A stretch of 64,000 nucleotides of DNA. Source: Acidobacteriota bacterium. GTDB taxonomy: Bacteria; Acidobacteriota; Terriglobia; Acidiferrales; UBA7541. The translations under genes and the position numbers were made by a program. The notes below the pieces were generated by a model. That model saw only the letters and a program-made list of their open reading frames with translations, did no database searches and had not been told where the DNA came from. Shown here in pieces: positions 53,066 to 60,433 of this stretch; position 1 is the stretch's first letter; each line of letters starts with the position of its first letter. Location of the stretch: contig JABCZJ010000005.1 in the NCBI GenBank assembly GCA_013289715.1, positions 124,001-188,000 on the forward strand. Reading direction: 5' to 3'.

Positions 53066-55498
53066 ATGATGAACCTGCTGCGTGACACCCGCTTCGGATT
53101 CCGCCTGCTCCTGAAAAATCCCGGCTTCGCAGCCATCGCGATTCTTGCTCTGGCTCTGGGCATTGGCGCCAATACCGCCATTTTCAGCGTCGTGTACGCC
53201 ACGCTGCTCGCTCCGCTGCCCTATCCGCAGGCCGACCAACTCGTCGTCGTCCGCTCCTTCGTCGCTGGAAATAAGAACGTCTCCTCGGCCGGCGATTTTC
53301 TCGAATGGCAGCGCCAGAACTCCGTCTTCCAATTTATGGGCACTGCTACTGATTCCGATTTCAACCTCTCGGTCGGCGAGAAGCCCGAACGCGTCCGCGG
53401 CAGTTTCACCACCCCGGGTTTTCTGGATCAATTGCTTGGCGAATCTCCATTTCTCGGCCGTTACTTCGGCTCCGACGAGGCCGTGGCCGGAAAAGATCAC
53501 GTCGTCGTTCTCACCAATCATACCTGGCGCGAACACTTCGGCAGCGATCCTCACATTATCGGCCGCGAAATCCGCGTGAACGGCGAAATCTACACGGTGA
53601 TCGGTGTGCGTCCCGCCGGACAAGCCGACCGCACGCCGACGAATCTTTTCGTACCGCTGGTTTTCAAACCGGATCAAATGAATCACGATTTTCATTTCCT
53701 CGTGATCTTCGCGCGCATGAAGCCCGGCGTCAGTTTGGCGCAGGCCAATGCGGATATGGCGGCGGTCGCTCGTCACATAGCGGAGGTTTATCCGAAGTCG
53801 AACAAAGGTTGGGGCGCTGTCGTCGAGCCGCTGAAGAATGACTTTCTGGATCGCGACGTGCGCACCGCTCTGTGGCTATTGCTCGGCGCCGTCGCATTCG
53901 TTCTGCTCATTGCTTGCGCTAACGTCGCCAACCTGCTGATGGCACGCGCTACCACTCGCCAGAAAGAAGTCGCCGTTCGCGCTTCTCTGGGCGCTTCGCG
54001 TCAGAGGCTTTTCAGCCAGTTTCTCGCCGAAAGCATCGTGCTCGCATCCATCGGAGGCGCGCTGGGTATCGCGCTGGCGTGGGGACTGCTCGATGTAATC
54101 ATCTCGATCATGCCTCCGTTCACTCTTCCTCCCGAAGCCGATGTCCGGCTGAACATTCCGGTACTGCTCTTTACCGTCCTCGCCACTCTGTTTGCCGGAG
54201 TGTTATTCGGCAGCGTTCCGGCGTGGCAGGCGTCGCGCATGAACTTGAATGAAGTCTTGAAAGAGGGTGGCAGGTCAGCCGTTGGCGCCGGACGTCACGG
54301 CTTTCGCCGCGCGCTCGTAATCGCGGAATTTGCGCTGGCGCTCAGCTTGCTCGCCGGCGGCGGCCTGGCGATTCACAGTCTGTGGAACGTGGCGCACGCG
54401 GACCTGGGCTTCCGCACCGATCACATCCTCACGTTCCAGCTTCCGGTACCGCAGGGTCACCTCACGGATCCGCAACAAATCGCTATCTTCTACCATCAGC
54501 TCTTGGAAAGAATCCAAGCTTTGCCCGGCGTCACTGCCGCCTCGGCTTCTGAAGGCATCCCGCTCGAGGGCGTGAATTTCGGCATGCCTTTCCAGATTGC
54601 AGGCAGGCCGAATATCGAAGATCCCTCCGCGCGTCCCGGCGCGGGTTTCAGTATGGTCACTCCGCAATATTTCAAAGCGTTCGGCATGACCATGGAGCGA
54701 GGGCGTTCCTTCACCGACCAGGATGTAGCCGGAAGTGTTCCGGTAGCCGTCGTCAACGAAGCGTTCGTCAAAAAATTTCTCAATGGTGCTGATCCGCTCG
54801 CGCAAACCATTCTCGTCGAACAACTCATTCCTGGCGTCACCAAACTCGGCTCGCCCATTCCCTGGCAAATCGTCGGCGTGTACCACGATGTTCGCAATGG
54901 CGGCCCTCGCGACGTCGGTTTCCCGGAAATCGATGTGCCGTTCGCCCAAAGTCCCTGGCCGCAAGCAGCGATCGGCGTGCGCGCCAGCGTTGAACCGGCC
55001 ACCTTGACCCGCAGCATCACCGAAATCGTGCAATCCATGGATCCGAATCTGCCACTGTCGGAAGTCAAAACAATGGATCAAATCAAGGACGAATCGCTGG
55101 CCGGAGACCGCTTTACTGCCGCGCTCTTTGGCGGCTTTGCGGCTGTCGCGCTGCTCCTGGCGACTTTGGGGATTTATGGGGTGATGTCTTTCGCCGTCGT
55201 CCAGCGCACGCACGAAATCGGCCTGCGCATGGCCCTCGGCGCACGGCGCGGCAATGTGCTAGCTCTGATCCTCAAGGAAGGAATGCTCCTGGCCGGGGTC
55301 GGACTGCTGCTGGGCCTCGCGGGAGCGTACGGCGTCGGGAAAGCCATGCGCAGCATTTTCTACAATGTCGGCACGATTGATTTCGCGGCCTTCAGCGCCG
55401 TCGCCGCGGCTCTGCTCTTTGCTGCGCTCCTGGCCTGCTTCATCCCTGCACATCGCGCGACGCTCGTAGATCCGATGCAAGCCCTGCGCGAGGAATAA
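53066..55498 (+). CDS. ABC transporter permease, MacB/FtsX-like duplicated (ADOP-type)
   Basis: The 810-residue product starts at ATG 53066, just after a strong GGAGGG site. It begins with [39 protein letters not shown], a sequence typical of the Acidobacterial permease family (key positions 4-42). Two MacB periplasmic core domains (about 55-240 and 440-640) alternate with two FtsX blocks ([41 protein letters not shown]; near the C-terminus [20 protein letters not shown]). No nucleotide-binding domain is in this gene or next to it, so an ATPase from elsewhere would be required. Function: export or mechanotransmission, substrate unknown. Confidence 0.92.
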   Translation: MMNLLRDTRFGFRLLLKNPGFAAIAILALALGIGANTAIFSVVYATLLAPLPYPQADQLVVVRSFVAGNKNVSSAGDFLEWQRQNSVFQFMGTATDSDFNLSVGEKPERVRGSFTTPGFLDQLLGESPFLGRYFGSDEAVAGKDHVVVLTNHTWREHFGSDPHIIGREIRVNGEIYTVIGVRPAGQADRTPTNLFVPLVFKPDQMNHDFHFLVIFARMKPGVSLAQANADMAAVARHIAEVYPKSNKGWGAVVEPLKNDFLDRDVRTALWLLLGAVAFVLLIACANVANLLMARATTRQKEVAVRASLGASRQRLFSQFLAESIVLASIGGALGIALAWGLLDVIISIMPPFTLPPEADVRLNIPVLLFTVLATLFAGVLFGSVPAWQASRMNLNEVLKEGGRSAVGAGRHGFRRALVIAEFALALSLLAGGGLAIHSLWNVAHADLGFRTDHILTFQLPVPQGHLTDPQQIAIFYHQLLERIQALPGVTAASASEGIPLEGVNFGMPFQIAGRPNIEDPSARPGAGFSMVTPQYFKAFGMTMERGRSFTDQDVAGSVPVAVVNEAFVKKFLNGADPLAQTILVEQLIPGVTKLGSPIPWQIVGVYHDVRNGGPRDVGFPEIDVPFAQSPWPQAAIGVRASVEPATLTRSITEIVQSMDPNLPLSEVKTMDQIKDESLAGDRFTAALFGGFAAVALLLATLGIYGVMSFAVVQRTHEIGLRMALGARRGNVLALILKEGMLLAGVGLLLGLAGAYGVGKAMRSIFYNVGTIDFAAFSAVAAALLFAALLACFIPAHRATLVDPMQALREE

Positions 55499-55544
55499 AG
55501 CGGGCTCGCGCCCTGATCCATTCGCAGCGCGAGACTTCGCATTC

Positions 55545-56114
55545 CTAATGCGCTTGTTGCGCTGTCGGAGGCAGCAGGCCGTTCAGCCGCAGATACATCG
55601 CAGCCGCGCTGTAATGATCTGCGAAATCGTTCGTCAGTGCAATCATGGCGCCCGCGCGCGTTAATGTGATAGGGCCGCGCGTGAATACCACTTCGCCCAG
55701 CTTCGAATCATCCACGCCGGTGAGCGACTGGGTGCAGAAATCGAAGGAAGACTTGAGCGCTGCGGTCAACTTGTCTTTACCATCAGACTCTTTCAGCTCG
55801 TCCATCTTGGGGATTCCCACGCCGGATATCATCGAGCAGAGACGGAAATTCGAGTTCGCCATATGCACCACCAGATGGCCGAAACTATTCTGCGCAGGCG
55901 TCGGCTGGTAGCCGTACTTGTCCGCCGGCATCTCTTCGGTGGCCGCAATCAGGTTTTTCGACTGCCGTTCCACGCTGCTGCGCACCGCGGTTGCCACCGG
56001 ATTTGCGACCAGCGCGGTCGGTGGAGCGGGAGTTTGCGTTGCGGCTGCTTGTTGCGCAACCGCTGCCAAGGGCGAAATCGCCGCCAATGCAAGAGAAAGC
56101 AGTGTTCGCTTCAT
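55545..56114 (-). CDS. Secreted DinB-like protein
   Basis: The 189-residue product has a signal peptide (MKRTLLSLALAAISPLAAVAQQ) and a DinB-type helical bundle: VERQSKNLIAATEEMPADKYGYQPTPAQNSFGHLVVHMANSNF (His at FGHLVVHMA) and TNDFADHYSAAAMYLRLNG with the final His. Periplasmic DinB proteins are common in Acidobacteria; the role is unknown. It differs from the cytoplasmic DinB at 46129 in carrying the signal peptide. Divergent from the membrane protein gene at 56242. Confidence 0.87.
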   Translation of the reverse strand: MKRTLLSLALAAISPLAAVAQQAAATQTPAPPTALVANPVATAVRSSVERQSKNLIAATEEMPADKYGYQPTPAQNSFGHLVVHMANSNFRLCSMISGVGIPKMDELKESDGKDKLTAALKSSFDFCTQSLTGVDDSKLGEVVFTRGPITLTRAGAMIALTNDFADHYSAAAMYLRLNGLLPPTAQQAH

Positions 56115-56200
56115 GTCTGATACCTCCGCTGAAATTCGGGCGGCACCAGCATAGACGCGCTCGCCGCGCGCGGCAAGACGGCCTTTCTGCTTTACAACAC

Positions 56201-56241
56201 AAAGTACTTGACAGGTGCGTACGGCCTGCTACTCTTGCCGT
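56201..56241 (+). promoter_or_regulatory. Promoter of the membrane protein/wHTH operon, leaderless
   Basis: TTGACA (56208-56213), a 16-base spacer and TACTCT (56230-56235) form a promoter. Six bases follow, then ATG 56242, so transcription should start at the start codon. A palindrome AAGTACTT (56202-56209, within AAAGTACTT) overlaps the -35 box, and a longer one, AAAGTACTTT, recurs at 57266-57275. It is a candidate operator for the winged-helix regulator of the operon. Confidence 0.6.
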
Positions 56242-56850
56242 ATGGCTCTTCCCGAACCTTCTCGCTCTCAGGCTCCCGTCGCCATCGCCGACCATGCCCG
56301 CGACAATCTGCGGTTCATCCGCGAGACCATGGAGCGCGCCGGTTCCTTTACCGCCGTTCCCGGTTGGGGCGGCGTGGCCATGGGCATCACCGCTCTGGGT
56401 GCTGCGGCCATCGCTTCGCGCCAGGCCTCGTCTCTCCCCTGGCTCGTCACCTGGACCGCCGAGGCGGTCATCGCAATCGTCATCGCGGGCTGGACCACCT
56501 ATTCGAAGGCACGCCAGGCCGGGTCGTCTCTGTTCAGTGGACCGGGCCGGCGCTTTGTGTACAGTTTTGCGCCACCGCTTTTTGTGGGCGCTTTGCTCAC
56601 TGTCCTGCATCTGCGTTCCAGTGACATCGGCCCCATTCCAGGCCAGTGGCTGCTGTTGTACGGAACCGGCGTGGTCACCGGCGGCGCGTTTTCCATCCGC
56701 ATCGTGCCGTTGATGGGCCTATGTTTCATGGTTTTAGGAGCGGTCGCCCTGTTCAGTCCCTGGAACTGGCAGAATGCGCTGCTGGCGGCGGGGTTCGGCG
56801 GCTTACACATTATTTTTGGAGCCGTCATCGCGAGGAAATATGGTGGCTAA
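56242..56850 (+). CDS. Membrane protein paired with winged-helix regulator
   Basis: The 202-residue product starts at ATG 56242 by promoter geometry and has an N-terminal hydrophilic part (residues 1-40, DHARDNLRFIRETMERAG) and about five TM segments. No catalytic motif is seen; I do not recognise a characterised family. Its stop overlaps the regulator ATG (56840-56850), so the two are translationally coupled. Such pairs of a small membrane protein with a wHTH regulator are common in Acidobacteria. Confidence 0.8.
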   Translation: MALPEPSRSQAPVAIADHARDNLRFIRETMERAGSFTAVPGWGGVAMGITALGAAAIASRQASSLPWLVTWTAEAVIAIVIAGWTTYSKARQAGSSLFSGPGRRFVYSFAPPLFVGALLTVLHLRSSDIGPIPGQWLLLYGTGVVTGGAFSIRIVPLMGLCFMVLGAVALFSPWNWQNALLAAGFGGLHIIFGAVIARKYGG

Positions 56851-57229
56851 ATCGGGAGTGTATCGTCGCGAGCGTGCTGAGGGCGACGAGCGCAACAAGC
56901 GAACCGCTTCGCCGGCGCGGCCCGCGGAAAATACGGCGACGAATCTGGACCGCCTGATCCACGAGCGCACGCGCCTGGCCATCGTCAGCGCGCTTGCCGT
57001 GAATGAATCGCTCACTTTCAACGAATTGAAAGAGCTGCTGCGCGCTACCGACGGCAACTTGAGCGTGCACGCACGCAAACTGGAAGACGCCGGCTATTTG
57101 GGCTGTACGAAGTCCTTTGATGGGCGCATGCCGAAAACGGAATATCGCCTGACGGCTGCCGGCCGTCGCGCGCTCGAAAAGTATCTGAACCATATGGAAG
57201 CTCTGATCCGCGTCACGCGCGAGGGCTAG
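56840..57229 (+). CDS. Winged-helix transcriptional regulator (PadR/MarR-like)
   Basis: The 129-residue product starts at ATG 56840, eleven bases inside the upstream gene, with GAGGAAA before it. The wHTH is HERTRLAIVSALAVNESLTFNELKELL, then DGNLSVHARKLEDAGYL and a wing GRMPKTEYRLTAAGRRALEKYLNHME. The N-terminal tail is basic. It probably represses its own leaderless promoter (56201-56241). A prenyltransferase gene follows 29 bases later. Confidence 0.88.
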   Translation: MVAKSGVYRRERAEGDERNKRTASPARPAENTATNLDRLIHERTRLAIVSALAVNESLTFNELKELLRATDGNLSVHARKLEDAGYLGCTKSFDGRMPKTEYRLTAAGRRALEKYLNHMEALIRVTREG

Positions 57230-57258
57230 GCTCCCAAAAATTTTTGCCGGGATACTCT

Positions 57259-57993
57259 ATGAATAAAAGTACTTTGACGTTAGTGCCGCAATCCCAACTC
57301 CACGTCGCCATCCTGCTCGACGGCAACGGCCGCTGGGCTTCCTCGCGCGGCCTCGCCCGCTCCGAAGGACATCGCGCCGGCGTCGAATCGGTCCGCCGCG
57401 TCGTACGTGCCGCTCCCGGCTTGGGTATCGGCACCATGACGCTGTACGCGTTTTCCTCGGACAACTGGGAACGCCCCATGAGCGAGGTTGTCGCCCTGCT
57501 CGGGCTGCTCGAACAATATTTTCGCACCGAAGCCGCCCCATGCGCCGCAGCAGGCGTTCGCTTGCGCGTAATCGGCCGCCGCGACCGGATTCCGCCTTTG
57601 CTCGCGCAAGCCATCGAATCCGCCGAAAAGCTTACCGCTGCTGGACGCGCGCTGGAATTGCGCATCGCCGTGGACTATTCCGCTCGCGACGCCATCCTAC
57701 GCGCCGCGTGCTGGATGCTCTCGAGCCTCGAAGTTTCGCAGCGTGAATTCGCCAAGCGTCTCGGCGAAGTCACCCACTCAAGCGGCCCCGCCTTGGATGT
57801 GGACTTGCTGATTCGCACCGGTGGCGACCGGCGCCTCAGCGATTTCATGCTGTGGGAATGCGCCTATGCCGAACTGTTTTTTACGCCGCGCATGTGGCCG
57901 GAATTCGACGCCGCCGATCTGGCCGCCGCCGTGGAAGATTTTCGCGGCCGCGAACGCCGCTTCGGCCGGTTGCCCGAAGCAGCCGCGAGCTAG
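57259..57993 (+). CDS. Isoprenyl transferase (cis-prenyltransferase, UppS-like)
   Basis: The 244-residue product starts at ATG 57259. It has the UPP synthase P-loop-like region (LDGNGRWASSRGLARSEGHRAG), the catalytic-site SSDNW motif (YAFSSDNWERP), and the C-terminal RTGGDRRLSDFMLWECAYAE...FFTPRMWPEFDAADL motif. The canonical HMDGNGRWA reads LLDGNGRWA. It adds isopentenyl units to make long cis-polyprenyl diphosphates, for example undecaprenyl phosphate for envelope synthesis; a second, more specialised role is possible because the usual CdsA/Dxr neighbours are absent. Convergent with NUDIX, six bases apart. Confidence 0.9.
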   Translation: MNKSTLTLVPQSQLHVAILLDGNGRWASSRGLARSEGHRAGVESVRRVVRAAPGLGIGTMTLYAFSSDNWERPMSEVVALLGLLEQYFRTEAAPCAAAGVRLRVIGRRDRIPPLLAQAIESAEKLTAAGRALELRIAVDYSARDAILRAACWMLSSLEVSQREFAKRLGEVTHSSGPALDVDLLIRTGGDRRLSDFMLWECAYAELFFTPRMWPEFDAADLAAAVEDFRGRERRFGRLPEAAAS

Positions 57994-57999
57994 ACCGCG

Positions 58000-58452
58000 C
58001 TATTGCGCCGCAGTCCGCGCGCGCCACATCTCAAAAGCTCGCTTGATCACCCGAGTAGCCGTCGTGGTCAGCGAATACTGCGCGAGTTCATCCTCGCGCG
58101 CCCAAGCCACATCACGCACATCACTCGCCGCCCGCGCTTCGCCGCTCTCCACCGCGCACAAGTAATCCAGAATCACGAAGTGATATTTCGTTCTCCCATC
58201 CTGGTCCGGAAAAATTCGCTCGAACACCTCGATAAATTCCGCCACGCGCACTTCCAGCCCCGTTTCTTCCGCCAATTCGCGGCGCACTCCCTCCTCAATC
58301 GTTTCGCCGACTTCCAACATGCCTCCGGGGATCGACCATTCTCCTTCCAGCGGCGGGCTGCCGCGACGAATCAGCAATGCCCGCCCCTCCGCAATCACCA
58401 CTCCGCCCACTCCCACCAGCGGCCTGTCTGGATACTCGCGTCGCACCGTCAC
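58000..58452 (-). CDS. NUDIX hydrolase
   Basis: The 150-residue product is read from GTG 58452 (GTG 58446 is an alternative), with GAGAGGGG upstream. The longer frame over the neighbour's coding region is a shadow of the acidic tail of the LysW-like gene. The NUDIX box is present: GGMLEVGETIEEGVRRELAEETGLEV. The C-terminus is DVAWAREDELAQYSLTTTATRVIKRAF. It would hydrolyse nucleoside diphosphate derivatives such as ADP-ribose or mutagenic nucleotides; the substrate cannot be read from the box. Confidence 0.9.
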   Translation of the reverse strand: MTVRREYPDRPLVGVGGVVIAEGRALLIRRGSPPLEGEWSIPGGMLEVGETIEEGVRRELAEETGLEVRVAEFIEVFERIFPDQDGRTKYHFVILDYLCAVESGEARAASDVRDVAWAREDELAQYSLTTTATRVIKRAFEMWRARTAAQ

Positions 58453-58540
58453 CTTTACGCATCCCCTCTCGCCAACGCTTGACACCTGCGGTATATAATA
58501 GCCCGCCAGTGGATGTACACCCAGGAAGGAGAGAAATCTC

Positions 58541-58777
58541 GTGACCCGATGTCCGGAATGCGACACCGAAATTGATTTGGACGAAGACGAAGTCGAGGAA
58601 GGCGAAATCCTCAGCTGTCCGGAGTGCGACGTCGAGTTGGAAGTGACGCAAACGCATCCCGTGCACCTCATCGTCATCTCCGAAGACGAGGACGATGACG
58701 ACGAAGAAGAAGAGGAAAAGTCCAGCGTCAAGGAAGATGAAGAGGACGATGACGAAGACGAGGAAGAGGTCGGATAA
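58541..58777 (+). CDS. LysW-like zinc-ribbon protein with polyacidic tail
   Basis: The 78-residue product starts at GTG 58541 with GGAAGGAGAG upstream. Residues 1-35 form a zinc ribbon with two Cys pairs (C4, C7; C26, C29) and the ELEV ending, resembling LysW carrier proteins of the lysine/arginine AAA pathway. After residue 48 the rest is almost entirely Asp/Glu, ending EEVG instead of the usual EDWGE. No LysX/LysZ/LysJ genes are seen. A TATAAT at 58494-58499 may be a -10, but the nearby TTGACA spacing (9 bases) is not canonical. Confidence 0.78.
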   Translation: MTRCPECDTEIDLDEDEVEEGEILSCPECDVELEVTQTHPVHLIVISEDEDDDDEEEEEKSSVKEDEEDDDEDEEEVG

Positions 58778-58933
58778 TTCCCGTCTCGCGCTTCACGCTC
58801 GCATCTTTTCCGCTTTCCGCGTCATCTTACTGGTTGTATGTCGGAGTGCCGGCCATCTCGCGCTCGAGTTGCCGCCAGATTCGGCCGCGTGTTTTTCATT
58901 TTCAGCCGCAGGAGCTGAAAAGAACAGGACCCC

Positions 58934-59320
58934 GTGAAAAGCTACAATCTGTTTCAGGTCGCCGCAATGCTGCTGTTGAGCCTTTTGGTCGCGATGCCCG
59001 CCCACGCGCAAGAAGAATCGAAAGCCCAGAAAAAAGCGGAAGCCCAGCTAAAGGTGCTGCACGGCAGCGTGATTGATAAGAGCGAGAATCCGGTCCCCTC
59101 CAGCGTGATTTACCTGAAAAACGTGAAATCCCAGGCGGTAAAAACCTATATCGCGGATGATTCCGGCAATTATCGTTTCAGCGGCCTGGACCCGAACGTG
59201 GACTACGAAATCCACGCCGAGCACGACGACATGACTTCTTCCACCCGCACCGTTTCCAGCTTCGATAGCCGCCGCGACATCGAAGTCACCCTAAAACTCT
59301 CCAAAAAGAAAAACGAATAA
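58934..59320 (+). CDS. Secreted carboxypeptidase-regulatory-like domain protein
   Basis: The 128-residue product starts at GTG 58934 with AGGA upstream. A signal peptide (FQVAAMLLLSLLVAMPAHAQ) is followed by a basic Lys-rich stretch and one CarboxypepD_reg domain (VLHGSVIDKSENPVPSSVIYLK, ADDSGNYRFSGLDPNVDYEI). The tail is Lys-rich (KLSKKKNE). This is a single beta-sandwich, transthyretin-like module, as in many small secreted proteins of Acidobacteria. Function unknown. Confidence 0.83.
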   Translation: MKSYNLFQVAAMLLLSLLVAMPAHAQEESKAQKKAEAQLKVLHGSVIDKSENPVPSSVIYLKNVKSQAVKTYIADDSGNYRFSGLDPNVDYEIHAEHDDMTSSTRTVSSFDSRRDIEVTLKLSKKKNE

Positions 59321-59436
59321 CCGCGCAAGCATCCCCCCTGTGGACTTTAGACGAACCTAGCTTCATCCGATCGCATGTCTGTGCCGGTGTCTTTGCCGTT
59401 ATCTGAATTTATCCTTGTCAGAGTTCGCCGCCAGCA

Positions 59437-59460
59437 GTGTTCATCTGCGTTCATCAGTGG
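59437..59460. repeat. Relic of dispersed repeat with 10-base period
   Basis: GTTCATC occurs at 59439-59445 and again at 59449-59455 with a 10-base period. This resembles CACAGATGAACACAGATGAA-type intergenic repeats of environmental bacteria (from memory, unverified). It supplies the last codons and stop of the lipid kinase gene. Confidence 0.45.
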
Positions 59461-60364
59461 TGCCTTTTCTCCCCGCCATCACACGAATCGCTCCCGGCAA
59501 TATCTCAAATTCCGCCGGCGCCTCGCCCAGCGCTTCCCCGTCACCGTGCACCCGCGCCGCCCTGTCCGCGCGCAATGAAACACGTCGGCAACGATAGCGC
59601 GTCACCTCCGGGAAGCCGCGCAGATCTCCAGTAGTCAGCACAATCGGGATCGCTTCCAGCAAACGCTGCAACCCCACATCGCCCACGATCACTACATCCA
59701 GCAAACCATCATCCATCTCCGCCCGCGGAGCGATCCGCACGCCCGAACCATAGCTCGTCGCGTTCGCCACCGCCACAAACAGCGCACGGCCAGACCAACT
59801 CGCCTCGTCCATCTCGACCGCCACATCCCACAGCGGCTCGCGAAAAAATATCGTGAACGCTCCCGCAAGATAACGCGTCACTCCCGGCCACGCACGGAAT
59901 CGCGTGTTCGCCAGGTGCGCTGCCTCTGCGTCCAGCCCCATGCCTCCGGCGCCCAGGTAATGCGCCACGCGGCCGTCGCCGAAGCGCACGCGCACCAGGT
60001 CCACTGCTCGCGGCTGCCCGCGCACGAACGCGTCCGCCGCTGCAATCGGATCGCACGGAATCCCCAGAGCGCGCGCAATGTCGTTTCCGTTCCCCGCCGG
60101 AAAAAATCCCGCCACCGCATCCGTTCCGCGAATGCCCTCCACCAAATGATGAAACGCGCCGTCTCCGCCCAGCGCCACCACAGTTCGAAATCCGTCCGAG
60201 GCCGCGCGCACCGCCTGTTCGCGAATATCGTCTGCACCTTTCGAATGAAGGAACGTCGCCTGGCAGCCGCGCGCCCCCAGCAGACTCGCCACCGCTGCTT
60301 CGGCGCGCAACGCCCGTCCCCCGCCGGATGCGGGATTCACAATCACCAATGTGTCAGGTTTCAT
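59441..60364 (-). CDS. Diacylglycerol/lipid kinase family protein
   Basis: The 307-residue product is read from ATG 60364; a start at 60424 is also open. The catalytic domain shows IVNPASGGGRA, ALGGDGAFHHLVEGI (GGDG phosphate-binding loop) and FPAGNGNDIARALG. The C-terminal beta-domain includes DDGLLDVVIVGDVG and RVHGDGEALGEAP. Such enzymes (DgkB/YegS/BmrU type) phosphorylate diacylglycerol or other membrane lipids. The last residues TTDERR and the stop lie in a 59437-59460 repeat-like segment, so the 3' end may be repeat-derived. Confidence 0.88.
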   Translation of the reverse strand: MKPDTLVIVNPASGGGRALRAEAAVASLLGARGCQATFLHSKGADDIREQAVRAASDGFRTVVALGGDGAFHHLVEGIRGTDAVAGFFPAGNGNDIARALGIPCDPIAAADAFVRGQPRAVDLVRVRFGDGRVAHYLGAGGMGLDAEAAHLANTRFRAWPGVTRYLAGAFTIFFREPLWDVAVEMDEASWSGRALFVAVANATSYGSGVRIAPRAEMDDGLLDVVIVGDVGLQRLLEAIPIVLTTGDLRGFPEVTRYRCRRVSLRADRAARVHGDGEALGEAPAEFEILPGAIRVMAGRKGTTDERR

Positions 60365-60433
60365 TCCAGAGGAAATACCGCCGTGCAAATCATCGCGCCG
60401 GAGACTGCAAGCCGCAATCTCCACTTCGCTGTC

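Noticed and set aside
58479..58499. TTGACA and TATAAT near the LysW-like gene as a promoter
   Set aside because: The spacing is only 9 bases, too short for a normal sigma-70 promoter; only the -10 may be real.
58453..58731. N-terminal extension of the NUDIX frame with a poly-Ser run
   Set aside because: The poly-Ser is the antisense of the GAC/GAA acidic tail of the LysW-like gene; the GTG at 58452 fits the family length.
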